A program made the translations under genes and the position numbers. Shown here piece after piece: positions 1-12,845 of a stretch of 64,000 bases of DNA. The notes beneath the pieces are model-generated. The model did no database searches. It was given only the letters and a program-made list of their open reading frames with translations, and was not told the DNA's origin. Every line of letters begins with the position of its first letter. The first letter of the stretch is position 1. The stretch is from Sesamum alatum (lineage: Eukaryota > Streptophyta > Magnoliopsida > Lamiales > Pedaliaceae): NCBI GenBank assembly GCA_034509735.1, contig JACGWO010000001.1, positions 17,066,854 to 17,130,853 of the forward strand, written 5' to 3'.

Positions 1-4
1 TTAG

Positions 5-3000
5 AGAGCAATTGAAGTCGGTGCTGTCAGATATGTGCCCTGATGTTGTAAGTTTATCTAATTCAACTTTTGGTGATGCTGTGTTTTTTCTTGTCCAAAA
101 TGAACTCCTATTCTTAATGTAAGTGATGATTTAGTTGCTGGAAGTGACAGGTGAAAACAGGTATGCTGCCCTCACCGGGTATAGTCAAGGTACTCTGTCA
201 AAGCCTGAAGGAGTTCCAAGTTAGAGGTATTGGCAGCAATATTTCTTAGTCCCAACTGTCATTCTTTAAACTGTTTCTAATTGTATTTGTTTTTCTGTTG
301 ATAATATGAATTTTATGAAGGAAGCTTTGGTGGTTGATCCTGTCATGGTATCTACAAGTGGTGATGTACTGGCTGGTTCCTCGATTCTGGCTAGCTTTAG
401 GTACTTTTCATGCCGACTTCCCCTTTTATTCTTGGCGATCGAAGTTGTTATGCCTCGACCTATCTAACACAAAGATTGCATATTTTGTAAGAAGTGGTTT
501 TTATGGAAAATATATTCTCATGTTTGCTCTATTTCAATCACGCTAATAAAATTAGGAAAGAATTAGGGTCTCATCCACCTCTATCGTGTGTGATAATCAT
601 TTGAATACTACTCCAGATGAAAATCTGTTTTAGTGACTTTAGTGAATACTGCCAAGGAGCCATTATAGATAGTGAAGTGAAAGACATAATAAATCAATAA
701 ACAATCCTAGCTTGATGCATTGACCCACAATATAGAATTAAGCCATAAAATAGCAAGAGATGGTTCAGGATTCATAAAAATTGTATAACTGTTTTTGGAT
801 ATCCAAGTTATATCATATTCACGGTCAAAACTCTTCCCGTTTGTCCATTTTCTCCAAGTTTCTTCCGTGACTCTAACATGACTTGCATTTTCCATGAATT
901 TATAGGGGAACATATCTTTAAGCATTCAGTTATAGTAATACAAGTGCTGCTGAAGATTAGATATGGAGAATTACCTTGCTGTTTAATATATTTATCAATG
1001 TATGTGCTACTTATAATAGGGACGAGCTTCTTCCTCTGGCTGATATAGTAACTCCTAATCTAAGAGAGGCATCTGCTTTACTCGGCGGCGCGCCACTGGA
1101 AACAGTTGCTGATATGCATTCTGCTGCAAAGTCTATACATAATATTGGCCCTCGGTTAGTTCTTGAAGAACTTATAAATCTTCTACATGCTTATCGTTAT
1201 GCTTATGTAACTACTCCTGGACAATGGTCGTCATCTTTCTGTTCCTGGAAAAAGAAATAAAATACAGTTTCTTAAGCATGCACAAGCATTCAAAATCCTT
1301 GGAAGTCTTTGATTGAAGCAATGACTTGACTAACATGTGCAGTAGTAATGCCAACTTCACTCTAAAGTTCTATCTTTGAGAAAACAGATGAGCCGGTTTA
1401 TTTTGGAGTAATTCTAGAAATTTTGGCGAAGTAGTCCTATAAAATTCATTATTTTGTTCCTGGAGTCTTTGGCGGCTGAAAATGGTTTTTGGTTGTCTTT
1501 TATAACTTATTATCATGACTGCGGAGTTTTTCCTGCAATTTCTAAATTCTAATACATGCTTTCAGGAATAATTTAAAAATAATTTATTATCCTGAATTTG
1601 CTGTTTTCAGGAATGTACTTGTGAAAGGAGGTGACCTTCCCTCATCCTCTGATGCTGTTGATGTTCTATTTGACGGTAGACTTCACATATTTTTTGAAAT
1701 TGTGAAGCAATACTTCTTATATTTATTGTTTAAATGGTATTGGAGCTCATAGAATCATATGATTCGACCTTCTAGGTAAGGAGTTCTATGAGTTCCGCTC
1801 AGCCCGGGTAAACACTTCGAATACCCATGGAACCGGCTGTACGTTGGCATCCTCTATAGCTGCTGAGCTAGCTAGAGGTTCTTCAGTGCTCTCTGCTATT
1901 AAGGTGATTGAACATCTGTTTTTCTTTTTATTGTCAGACCATCTGTCTGTGGATCTATGCAGCACGTCGAAGTTCCCATACATTCTCATTTCCTGGTCCC
2001 CATTGACTTACCTGGACATCGTTCATATGAAAATAATTATTTGACCACCACCATTTCTGGCGTGCTCTGAATGATTATGCACCAAATAACGCATGTCATC
2101 TAAAGCCTCTTCGGTGGAACTATGTTACTCTGGCACTTCAGTCCTTGTCATTGGCTGAGCAGATGCATTCCTATTTACCATCCTACTTTTGAGAAGCCAG
2201 CATACTCTCTGGCAGATGACATCTACTCAAGTACTAAGCCACAATGAAAATCTTCTTATGAAGTAACTAGAAGCATCTCCTCTCAGCCAAATTTGGGCTT
2301 TTTAAGTATTTCATTTGTTGCCACAAAATGCTTGTGTTTTTCATCAGTTTATTTTGGCACAGTGTGAAATATCCTCTCTCTCTGTCTCTCTCTCTACACA
2401 CTCACATATATATATGTGTGTGTGTGTGTCTGGAAACTCATGAACCTTTTTCACCAATTTAGCAAATGTGAGTCCTCCATTATAACACATACCTCTTAAA
2501 CACCCCCATGTACACCTATTCCTAGTGCAAGAAATATAGGTGGAGAGTGAGTTGGTGTACCCTCCCTTCCTCCTCTTCTGCTTTGCCTTCTTTAACAGCA
2601 GAAATATGCTTTTCCGTCTTCTTCTGTTTTCCTTCTTTATCTGGATTTTGGTTTGTACTTCCAATCCTATTTCTAAAATGCATACTGTATCTGTTCTTTA
2701 TGTATTGTTCTTTTCAGATAGCGAAGCGCTATGTTGAGTCAGCGCTGGACTATAGTAAGGATATGCACATTGGAGGAGGACGTCAAGGTCCCTTTGACCA
2801 TTTGATGAGGCTGAAGGACAGTGCCCTAAACCTATGTGCGCGCCGACCGTTTAGTCCAAACGATCTTCTCTTGTATGCTGTCACAGACTCGAGGATGAAC
2901 AAAAAGTGGGGCCGTTCCATGAGTGATGCTGTCAAATCTGCCATAGAAGGAGGTGCAACTATAGTTCAGCTGAGGTTTGCTTTAAATGCATTCCTTCCAA

Positions 3001-4096
3001 TTGTTACTTTTTAAAGAGAGAGGCATTTGGAGCCACTACTCCATTTTGAGCTGCAGCTACTTTTTGGAAACAACTGGTATCTAATTGAAAGATGATTTGT
3101 CTCTATCTTGAATAGAGAGCTGCTTGATCCCTTTTACTTGTTCAACTTACAATTAGGGAATCCATTTTTATTTCTCTGAATTCTTGGAAGTGCATCACAT
3201 TTATCCATATGATGAGGATCGTATGATTTGTGCTAGACATTTGCTATATAGATTTCAGGGACATAATTTTTTTCAACTGTGATTGGTCTAATTGGTTATG
3301 ACAATGGTCTAACAAGGAAAAGATTTGAGTTTCTGACTTTTGAAAGAGTCCTACAATAGAAGTGACAATTTAGTCTGAGTACTTGCTGAACCGATTCAGG
3401 TTTGTTGAAGAGAGAGCCTGTGTAAACCACCTGTCTTGCGTGGATTAGTCTTAGATATATACGGCATTTTACTTAACAAATTTCAGATGGTTATGCCTTA
3501 TACATCAAATTCATTGCGTGCTCTATTACGACGTTCCTCTTGTTAATTGATACCTCTGGAACCTGCTGCATTGCAGAGAAAAGGATGCTGACACCCGGGA
3601 TTTTCTGGAAGCAGCCAAAACATGTCTGGCAATATGCCGCAGCCATGGTGTACCTTTGCTGATTAACGACAGAATTGATATTGCTCTTGCTTGTGATGCC
3701 GATGGAGTTCATGTTGGCCAGTCCGACATGCCTGCTCGTGTTGCTCGGACTATTCTCGGTCCCGACAAAATCATCGGTGTATCTTGCAAAACACCAGAAC
3801 AAGCCAAGAAAGCATGGATTGATGGGGCCGATTACATTGGTTGCGGTGGTGTCTATCCAACAAATACAAAAGAAAACAATCTCACCGTGGGCTTGGAGGG
3901 GCTGAAAACTGTATGTTTGGAGTCCAAGTTGCCTGTGGTTGCCATCGGCGGCATCGGCATTTCAAATGTAAGACCTGTTATGGAATTAGGTGTCTCAAAT
4001 CTGAAAGGAGTTGCAGTTGTATCTGCTCTCTTTGACAGGGAATCTGTTTCGACTGAGACCCAAAATTTGCTGAAAGTAATCATGGCCTCTACATAG
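5..4096 (+). CDS. TH1: Bifunctional HMP-P kinase / thiamin-phosphate synthase TH1 (3' part of gene, 8 exons)
   Basis: The product makes thiamin monophosphate: the N-terminal ThiD-type domain phosphorylates hydroxymethylpyrimidine phosphate and the C-terminal ThiE-type domain joins it to the thiazole phosphate; plant TH1 is plastidial (family knowledge). Exons joined by reading frame and GT-AG borders: 5-47, 151-226, 325-400, 1020-1154, 1611-1675, 1776-1903, 2718-2974 and 3577-4096, giving 432 codons plus TAG. Visible ThiD signatures are [12 protein letters not shown], the VKGGDLP strand and the anion-hole loop [11 protein letters not shown]. ThiE signatures are [61 protein letters not shown] and [11 protein letters not shown]. 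The start codon, transit peptide and first ThiD strands lie left of the window, and the first exon border at 4/5 is inferred from a TTAG acceptor. No frame break is seen, so the gene looks functional. Confidence 0.95.
2372..2430. repeat. Compound microsatellite (CT)n-(AC/TA)n-(TG)n in a TH1 intron
   Basis: A CT-rich run is followed by ACACACTCACATATATATATG and then a TG run. It lies in the intron between the exons ending at 1903 and starting at 2718, about 290 bases before the acceptor. Length polymorphism is likely; no function can be read from it. Confidence 0.8.
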
Positions 4097-5705
4097 GCAA
4101 ATTCTGTCTTGACTCTGGCACTGTAATTGTTCAATGCAACTGATATCCAGGTGAACGAATTGACAATTGATTGGTGTCACATTGATTGTAACAAAGCGAA
4201 TCTGAGTGAACATTATAGCATTTATGTTGCTTTGTTGATCAATGATGCACTAACTTCACAAAATAGATTTCCTTTTCTGGACGCCTCATCTTTCTTGTGA
4301 TTCAATTGTTTTTTAATACATGTTCTCAAAATTTAGTTGATCATGTTTTTACTTTTCAGATAAAGATGGACTATTAAAATACGGGTCCCTTCAACTTGAA
4401 ACATTTCATATTATAAGACATCTTTTAATATTCCGACAGCGAACAGTGGAGCATCAAGTTCAAGTTCATTGAATTGTAGAATTACCAGAAACAGTGCCAA
4501 TTATGGGAGACGAGACTGTACACAATCATAGAATTCAAAGCATGGGATAGGCCCTGCGTGCGTGACTGCGTCCCACTCCCACCATCATTTTTAACCCGGA
4601 CCTGGTTCGGTCTAATTTGAACTAATTATATGGCAAATTCAATACGCTTGTCGTGTGATTGATGTACAATTTAAAAACATAACAAGTGTATTACACTTGC
4701 TTTATTATTAATTTGGTTCGGTCAAACCTAATTCGATCAAGAATTTTTCTATGTCTAAAATACAGTACAACAATGTTGTTTTTATGCATTTTCTTTTGCC
4801 CATAATAGAAATGGTAATTACATATTTACAGTAATATTAATAAATTGATAAATACATTGATCAATAAATTCTCATTAGAATAAATTACTCATTAAATGAG
4901 ACGTATAGTCACACCTATGATGGGATTCGAAGTCATAATTTTAAACTTAAAACTTATTGGTAGGACCTGATAATGGGGTTGGGTGGGTATGAATGATGAT
5001 GGGGCGACAGTAATTCAAAGCAGCGAATCACTAAGCCCAGAAAGATTGACTATGAGGGCACATACAGTGCATTATTGCCCCCAAAATTCCAATTGCATTT
5101 GCCCAGTAGCATACTGAATGCTTCTGCTGCTCAAAGTTCCTACTTACCACACTTACATAACCCCAAGAAGAAGGACAAACCATCTGTGACCACGTCCACG
5201 TCGACGACAACAACTACGACAACGACAATGTGGGTGAGATAAAACCACGAATCCGACCACGTCGTGTCCTAGGCAAGTGCAATATGATGTTTCACATCAT
5301 GATCTTGATCCTGTGAGTCGTAAACAATGAGCTACTTACAGCACAAGCTCCAAACAGAGCGCTGCAAGAAGCTCGTTCTTGGAGATCTGCTCGAAGAAGA
5401 TGAAGCAAAGACGAGAACTAAATATAAATTCACATACAGTTGAATACAACCCCACATGAAAATACACAATGTTCGACGAATTCAAATGTCCTATGCAAAC
5501 AAACACTCACAGCTTTCACCACACGATACTTTTTGCTACTACCATCGAAATATAAAATGCACAAGCCTCTGAATCATAAAACTAAAACTTTACAAAGGAC
5601 TTATTAAAACCCACATCTCATGTAGCTGAACTTTTTACAACCACCAAAGGATCAGGTTTAGTAAAACTAAATCTACCTTTTTTTGGCCATGAGTGCAGGA
5701 ACGTC
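4097..5705. other. Intergenic region between the convergent TH1 and SnRK2 genes
   Basis: Both neighbours end here, so this stretch holds their two 3' UTRs and no promoter is expected. It is mostly AT-rich with no credible ORF. The only recognisable element is a SINE-like fragment around 4898-4965. The ORF on the minus strand at 5031-5213 has no support. Confidence 0.6.
4898..4965 (-). repeat. Fragment of a tRNA-derived SINE (B-box half)
   Basis: Read on the minus strand it contains GACTTCGAATCCC, a Pol III B-box-like core, followed by the same kind of ATCATAGGTGTGA tail seen after the B box of the SINE copies near 16.1 and 55.7 kb. The A-box half is missing. It is a short, old fragment. Confidence 0.35.
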
Positions 5706-8593
5706 TCAGGTGAGACGCACTTCTCCACTTGCATGAGCGGCTTTAACTTGTTTATCATACTCGTCTTCTTCTTCTTCCTCCTCTTCTACATCTTCCTCTT
5801 TATCCTCCTCTTCTTCACCTCCCCAGCCAAAGCCTCCGATCGAACGGGAGGCTGGAGGAGGGGTTTTAGCCTCTTCCACAATTTTCATGATCTCCTCCAC
5901 AGATTGAACGGAATAGGATGGGTCTTCTTTGCGGTAGTATGCTGCTTGAGCTACATCCGTTAATTCCCTTGGTAAATTCTTCAGAAACCATGGGTGTGAT
6001 TTGATTTCTTTGATTGAAATTCTCTGCTCAAAGTATCATACTCACATGGTTATGCATAAATATATCAAGAAATAGGCATGATCTCAAGCAGCCTGTAGAC
6101 CCGATCGAGAAATATAATGTGGACATAAAAGACTAATAATGAAGCACTGAAGAAACCGTTTAACAGTCACAAGTTCAATTAATACAAAGTTTTTGGGAAA
6201 TCTCAAGCTTATTTAACGTTCGAATAACAATTTGTATGTCAACGAGTAAACATAAGGCACTAACACAAGGAAGTGGACGCCTGTAATTCCATCAAGATCT
6301 ATATATGCTTTCAGCTAAAGAAAAGTTTGACGACGATTACAATATATTTAAGAACACTCATTAAAAGAAGCACAGAGGACTCTAGTTCAAGTGTACTAAA
6401 CGATGACAGTAAGCATAACTTATCCTTTGAAATTTTGAAGTGCGAGTAGGGTTATCCCTACGCCTACCAAAAGCTTGACCAAGGGCAACAGACGCACGAG
6501 TAAATTTTAGTAAGAAGTCAATCTGACAGTTAGGTTAAGGACATTATTAGTGGTCAACAAAATACAGATGAAGTCAGTTCTCCAGCAAACATGATCATCC
6601 AAGAGAAATACATACCCTGGATGCAGTTGCAACAAATATTCGAGACAGAAGATGCCTACAATCCTGAGAAATGTGGACATAGTCGGGAATTCTGTATTGA
6701 ACAGCCATTATCCTCTGGCGAAGATCACCAAAGCATTTGTTAGGGACAAGCTTTATCATGTTCACGGAAATCACATATATGCAAGAAATGAAGGCTCGGA
6801 GTATCAAAAGGACCACATTGAAAAGGCTTACTTGGATAGTTTTCCTGAAGTTCTTTGGATCTTCTTGATCTTCAAAAGGATACGCTCCAACCAGCATAAC
6901 ATAAAGTGTCACACCACACGACCATACATCAGCCAACTGGACAATCCAACCACAGTTAACAAAAACATATAGTGAGAATTGCTGTTTGTGCATACACATC
7001 TGCACGTGGAGGTACACAACGACATAGAAATGATGAAGAGAACCCAACAAAGTTATGAAGAGAGGTATAATCCCGAGCCTTTCTCAAGAACCATAAGAAG
7101 GGGTATACCACAATTCCCGGAACATTATTCCTCGTAATAATGAATATTAAAAAAAAAGTGATATCAAAGAAGGAAGCTAAAGACTACATTGCACACTCTA
7201 CATAAACTACGATACCAAAACAACCAAAAATACTTTTAAAAAACAAAAGTGGCCAGGAAAATAAACTAAATCCAAATTAAATATCACCTGCAACTAATTA
7301 TTATAGGACTAATATGAACCAACCAACCAAAAAACATGACAAAATGCTTACCTTGCCATCATATTCTCTTCTAGACAGAACCTCCGGAGCAATATAAGCA
7401 GGAGTGCCAACTGTTGATTTGGGCCTTGAATGAAGCAGAGATGACTTAAACAAAGAAAAAACCAACACAGTGAGTCATAATGCTTCATGTAATAAAGCTC
7501 CCAAGCACACATATTCTGGTATAACAAATAAATCTAAACAGCACAGACAATAGCTACCTTTGAGTAGCCAAAATCACAGATTTTCAGGCGTGGAGCAGGG
7601 CTTCCATCCAGAAGGGTGTTCTCCAGCTTCAAGTCACGATGGCATATTTGCTGCAGAATAAAAAACACAATTACCAAGTGAGCAGAAACTAAAGGATTCA
7701 GTAAAAATTGTAAAATTCAAAAAATGTCCATATATGAGCCAACAGGTATGCCCAGTTTCTCTCACCATGGAGTGGCAGTAGTTCACTCCAGAAATAAGCT
7801 GCTGAAAGAAGTACCTGGCCTGAAAATAAGATAAACTACTGATCAAAACTCAGCATGTAAAACAATTTTACATTTCTCCATTTCATTTATGCACCATCTT
7901 TTAGTAGGGTAAATGGATGGGGGGAAAAACGTCGGAATACCTCATCCTCACTGAATCGTCCAGCATTACAGATTCTCTCAAAGAGCTCTCCACCAGCAGC
8001 ATACTCCATGACAATGGCTAGATGGGTGGGCGTCAAAACCACCTGTACATCACAAATCAGCAAATTGAAACTGAGCACAAAAAACTTTCTACTCACTCCC
8101 AAAGGAAGAAAAAAAAAAAAAAAACTCTTAGAGAATTAGGTTCCTCACCTCCTTGAACCGAATTATGTTCGGATGCCGAAGTGATCGATGATTTATGATC
8201 TCCCGAGCCACATTCTCATCAATCTACAAGCAAAATCACAAATGTGCCTCAATTCTCGAGGAAACTCAAGTGCATATTAGACCTCACAATTTCATAAACC
8301 ACCTAGATACTTCAAAATGGAGAAGCTAAAACGTCAAACATCATGATAATGGGAGTCTAAAGATTCATAAACACAAATATCACATACCACCCAAACACAA
8401 GAATTAAAAAAAAGAAATGAAAACTGAGAAAAGCACTTTGTGATCTGGCACTACAAATGTAGATAGTGCAAACCTTGTGTCCTCTTTCCATGTATTTCAT
8501 GGCCACAAGCTCCTTAGTCTCCTTGTTTCTCATAAGCCTCGCCACACCAAAATTTCCAGACCCTATATCCTTCACAAGTTCGTATTTTTCCAT
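5706..8593 (-). CDS. SnRK2: Subclass I SnRK2 serine/threonine protein kinase, 9 exons, 352 aa
   Basis: Plant osmotic-stress kinase. Exons on the minus strand: 8474-8593, 8149-8223, 7941-8042, 7766-7819, 7558-7650, 7352-7444, 6832-6936, 6616-6714 and 5706-6023. All nine end on codon boundaries, the usual SnRK2 gene structure. Kinase landmarks are the glycine loop GSGNFGV (residues 11-17), ATP lysine K33 in VAMKYM, catalytic HRDLKLEN (about 121-128), DFG, and an activation loop with [21 protein letters not shown] carrying the conserved Ser/Thr pair. The C-terminus has the SnRK2 box [16 protein letters not shown] and then a long Glu-rich acidic patch (residues about 310-335) ending HASGEVRLT. 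The Glu rather than Asp richness and the missing ABA box place it with Arabidopsis SnRK2.1/2.4/2.5/2.10, which respond to osmotic and salt stress with little ABA dependence (family knowledge). The reading frame is intact; the exact Arabidopsis counterpart is not resolved. Confidence 0.95.
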
Positions 8594-9731
8594 TTTGATC
8601 CTTTCTTCCCTTTCAAAAGATTGAGCTTTATTTCACACCCCACTTCAGCTCAAATCCCACAAATTCTAGTCCCAGAAATCAAAAACCAAAAGTTCAAATT
8701 TTCTAATATCTCAGGTGAAATTAGGAAGATTTCCACAAAAAATCCACAAAATCAAAGACCTATCAAGCCTCAAATCATCATCTTCAGAACTCAATTCCAA
8801 AGGGGTTCCGCCAATGAAAAAAGCCCAATTCCAGAATCAAATAATTGAAGATGCCCGAAATTCAAAAGGGTAACAACAGGTTGCTCTAAATCAAATCAGG
8901 AATAGGGTTTCCCAACGCCTCAAATTTTGAATAAAAGGTGGTGCCTTTACAGGAATTCAAATGGGTTTTTCAGTGGGAAACAGGGAAAAAGTTGGGATTT
9001 GCTGGGATTTCAAGAAAAGAAAGGAATATGAAGCGCCAGTGGGTTGTTTATGAGTGTGTGCATATGCATGAGACACAGATTCTTGCAGAAGAATTGCAGA
9101 ATGATAAACATTTATTTATATACAAATAATAATAATGATGATGAAAAAGGGAGAATTGGGGGACTAGTTTTATTGCAAGTTGGTGGGGATTGGGAATAAA
9201 GAAGAAGGATTTCCAATTGTATTTTGATTTTGGTTGAGAGTGATTGATGGCCCCCCCTCTTGTTGCCGGTGTATATGCGCCACATGGGAAAAATACATAT
9301 AATCTTCATATTATTTTTAATAATTATGTTTTCATGAAAACCAATTAATGTCTAAAAGTTGACAAAACATTCCATATTAAGTTAAATATTTTAATGGTAG
9401 AGTTGAAAATCAAACTATTTTGGTTTGATTTCAAATAAATTTGAATGGAAATTAGACATTGATATATTTTCAAATTGGGTGTTTGGAATTTTGGGAAAGA
9501 AAGAAATCGTTAGGCTCGTTAATCAGTCCCCAATAAAGATTTTCTGATGCCCAAATCAATTTATGTAATCAAAATAAAAACTTATAAAACTAGTGTGAAA
9601 TAATAAATATACTACAATCACCCAAAAATACTTGTGAGTGATAATATGGCCAACTGTTCGTACTTAAATAGATCCACGTGTCATGATCCAAAGCTTTCAA
9701 GTACAAGTTGTCAGATGGCCTCAATTTCGGG
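8594..9731 (-). promoter_or_regulatory. 5' UTR and promoter region of the SnRK2 gene
   Basis: This is the upstream side of the minus-strand kinase gene. On the minus strand it contains a telo-box AAACCCTA (8903-8910), about 310 bases before the ATG, and a perfect ABRE/G-box CACGTGTC (9675-9682), about 1.08 kb upstream. A decayed Copia element begins right after, at about 9732, and may limit the promoter. Transcription start and any 5' UTR intron are not resolved. The ORFs here are not convincing. Confidence 0.4.
9675..9682. promoter_or_regulatory. ABRE / G-box CACGTGTC
   Basis: An exact ACGTGTC core within CACGTG, the site bound by ABF-type bZIP factors (established motif). Its distance from the SnRK2 start, about 1.08 kb, and the short length mean it could be chance. 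Confidence 0.25.
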
Positions 9732-10285
9732 TCCTTGGTATTGTAATTGGCATGATCATATTGCTAATTTTAACAACGATGTTGTCTAAAATATAGATGC
9801 AATTACATGTTAATTCATAAATTAGATGGAGAGAAATAGAGAAACGCACTTTTCCCACATAGGAATATGATGGGAAAGTGTGGAGCATTTGATAAGTTTT
9901 TGAGATGTATGTAGGGGTGAGTGTTTTACACTCATATTGTGTCCCACATTTGAAGTTTATGTACAATATAAACGTCTTATATTAAGTTCAATGTTCAAGT
10001 GATGTTTGAAGTGTTATGGAAACTAGAGTGAACATGAGGTTGCTCCACATGCGCCGCTGTCGCCCGGCTAGCTCGGTCGCGGGCGTTAGGTTGACTATCT
10101 CTGTCTTAGTATATATCTTTTTGCAGTAAGGACATTTGAGTTTATCTGGATTAAAAATAGATTTTTTTTAGTTTTCAGTCAAAATGTCCATTAAATCCAG
10201 TTTTTAAAACCTGAAACCACCCATTTAATTAATTGGTAGTTTCAACTAGTTTAATTCATGTCTTTAATTTGTATTTATTGTTGCA
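9732..10285 (+). repeat. 5' LTR of the collapsed Copia element, 3'-truncated
   Basis: It aligns with the first half of the right LTR (from 11310 to about 11850) and then stops at TTTATTGTTGCA, where pol-derived sequence begins. The R/U5 end and primer-binding site are missing. Confidence 0.75.
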
Positions 10286-10775
10286 AGGTACTAAGGTACC
10301 TTAAGGGCACAATGTCACTGACCATACATTATGGTAGATTCCCTGATGTACTTGATGGAGGTACTAATGGGTGTTCAGGATATGTATTTACCTTAGGTGG
10401 GGGCGCAATCTCTTTAAAGTATGCAAAACAGACTTTGATAACCCGATCTATCTTTGAAGTCGAGTTATGTGCGTTGCATACGATTAGTACCGATGCAGAA
10501 TGGTTGTATGGGTTGTTATTGCAATTTTCCATTGTAAGCTAGCCTCTTCCACCTATTGTTGTATATTGTGATAGTCAAACCACAATTGTAAAGGTTTGGA
10601 GTTGTAAATACAATTAAAGGACCAAAAAAGATCCAAGGTAGACTTATATCTATAAGGGGATTAGTGTCGGACAGAGTTATAGGCGTTGACTTTATGGGAA
10701 CAAATGACAATGTTGATCATTTGACGAAATGATTGGATCTGTCACAAATACAAAAATTCAGATTGGGGATAGGAC
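10286..10775 (+). pseudogene. Copia pol fragment: end of RNase H domain
   Basis: The translation from 10288 gives VLRYLKGTMSLTIHYG, the typical Copia segment between reverse transcriptase and RNase H, then SGYVFTLGGGAISLKYAKQT and DAEWLYGLL, which belong to the RNase H core. The stretch that should carry the first catalytic aspartate is shortened (PDVLDGGTNGCSGY), a stop follows at 10542, and the downstream remnant IQKFRLGIGLKT matches the usual Copia C-terminus in another frame. It cannot make an active enzyme. Confidence 0.75.
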
Positions 10776-11309
10776 TGAAAACCCATTAGTGATAAATCTA
10801 TGAAAGCAACACAACCTTCTAAGTGGAGATCCCACATAGAAGGTTCCAATGTAGTATTAACAAGTCGTAGGGTATGTCAGAGTACCAATATAGACTGATA
10901 CTATGTATCTATAGTCCACTGTAATTCTATAAGGTGTTGATACTGCAAGTATAGTAAGAGTTTCACTCTAGACGGGTCAAGTCTCTTAGACGAGATGCTA
11001 GTAGTGCATCCCTGGAGATGTCCAACTAAGTGAATGCAGTTGTTTGGCCACAACTAAAGAATTGGGTTATTCCTAAAAGCATTCATGAACAAGATTGGGA
11101 CACGTGGCCTAAAGTGTCAACCCTAAAGATCAACACAAACGGGTGGCTTGTTGTTACTGATAGACGTTGTCACAATCACAGGCTCAAATTCAAGGCTTAG
11201 TTCTAGTTGACCCGGTGATAGCTGAAGTTACGTAATTTAGGGAATGGTTCAAACCGAAAAGTACCATTGCTGAAAGCAAGAAGTAGAAGCTTGAGTTCAA
11301 ATCGAGGAT

Positions 11310-12348
11310 TGTTGGGGATTGTTGTAATTGGCATGATCATGTTGCTAATTTGTAATAATAATGTTGTCTAAAATATAGATGCAATTACATGTTAGTCCTT
11401 AGATTAGATTGAGAGAAATAGAGAAATGCACTTGTTTTACATAGAAATATGATGAGAAGTGTGGAGCATTTGATAAGTATATAAGGTGTATGTGGGGTGA
11501 GTGTTTTGCACTCATATTGTGTCCCACATTGGAAGTTTATGTCCAACATAAACTCCTTATATTAAGTTCAATGTTCAAATGATGTTTGAAGTGTTATGAA
11601 AACTAGAGTGAACATGGGGTTGCTCCACGCGTGCGCCTTCGCCGCCGCCCGCCCGAGCGTTTGGGGAATTGTCTCTATCTTAATATATATATTTTTGCAG
11701 CAAGGACATTTGAATTTATCTGAATTAAAAATAAGCTTTTTTAGTTTTCAGTCAAAATGTCCATTAAATTCAGATTTTAAAATCAGAAACCCCCATTTAA
11801 TTGGCAGTTTCAGCTGGTTTAATTCCAATCTTTAATGTCGTATTTATTGCTACTATATGGTGATGCCTATATAAGGCCGATTCACCCTTCACTTCAAATG
11901 TATGAAATACACTAATATAATATTATCTCTTTCTCTATCGGCTTTCTCTCGAGCCCTCCATCTCATCCAGGTTTAAGCTATAGTTTATTGAGGTTTCTGA
12001 GTGTTTTTCGAGGTGTTATTCGGTGTAGTGCAATACCTATAGAATTGAACCCTCTTATCCTGGAAGAAATTGCGTAATAATCGGTGCACGTTGACAGGAG
12101 GTATAATTTCTTCAAGGCAAGCAGAATATTTCTGCGGTATCAGTTAGTACACTGTTTCGGACCAAGAGTTCTTATGATACAACTCTCATTGTAAGTTTCC
12201 TATTTATCTTTCCAGTAAAACAACATATCTAACTGTTTTATTGTTTTGTTCCAACGTGTTTGCTATGTCAATTTTGATTTCAAACTGTTTATTAAATCTG
12301 ATTTGATTTTAAAATGTTACTATGATTGTTCATACACTTTTTTCAACA
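11310..12348 (+). repeat. 3' LTR of the collapsed Copia element
   Basis: About 1.04 kb, beginning TGTTGGGGATTG and ending TTTTCAACA. A TATA box (TATATAAG, 11868-11875) lies about 560 bases into the LTR, placing the U3/R border near 11.9 kb. It faces right, away from the SnRK2 gene. Confidence 0.7.
11868..11875 (+). promoter_or_regulatory. TATA box of the Copia 3' LTR
   Basis: TATATAAG followed by GGCCGATTCACCC is the usual context of a plant LTR core promoter. The corresponding part of the left LTR has been deleted, so only this copy could still start transcription. Confidence 0.4.
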
Positions 12349-12845
12349 ATTAGGTTCGGTCAGGGACGACCCGGACCAATCCTGAGTGAGAAATACTCCC
12401 ATGGTTTTGAGTAGGTAGTTTTCCTTTAGGGCGGAGGTACTTTGGTCCTTTTGATATTGAGTCTATATCCCCATCAATTTAATATACGTGGATTACAATA
12501 ATTCGATTTCATGTATTTAATTGAATAAAATTCTTTTATACGTGGTGTGCCTAATTGTTTTATTCGGATAAAAATAGTTTTTATATCATTTAATTAAATC
12601 AAAATATCTGTAGTTCCATTCGTAAAATAACAAAAACTCAATAGTCCTGACAGATCACACAATAATAAATGAACTTTTAACGAAAAGAAATAACTCTCAT
12701 AGGAAATACAGAATGAATTCTCTTAAAATAGGAAGCAATAGTTCTCTTGGAAGAAGATGACGGACACTTCTAGAGGAGGAAATCAAGTTGTTGATTCAGC
12801 GGTAAGTGAATTGGATTGTAAAGCGGATTTTTACAAATATCTTTT
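12349..12845. other. Unassigned AT-rich stretch right of the Copia LTR
   Basis: No gene is seen. A short reading at 12758 (MTDTSRGGNQVVDSA) resembles the kind of short leader found at Copia gag starts, but it stops being readable within 20 codons. It may be leftover internal sequence of a neighbouring copy or chance. Confidence 0.3.

Larger units (their letters stand above)
9732..12348 (+). mobile_element. Collapsed Ty1/Copia LTR retrotransposon
   Basis: Two direct repeats flank a small internal part. The left LTR copy (about 9732-10285) and the right one (11310-12348) share the start region TTGTAATTGGCATGATCAT, the middle TTAGTTTTCAGTCAAAATG and intervening sequence in the same order. The left LTR is cut off and directly abuts the RNase H end of pol, so the rest of that LTR, the primer site, gag, protease, integrase and reverse transcriptase are gone. 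The right LTR starts TGTTGGGG and ends CAACA. No clear target-site duplication is seen. LTR divergence and the broken pol show it is old and inactive. Confidence 0.8.

Noticed and set aside
12349..12830. Second Copia internal region starting with gag after the 11310-12348 LTR
   Set aside because: Only about 16 codons (MTDTSRGGNQVVDSA) are suggestive, no primer site matches well and no further domain follows.
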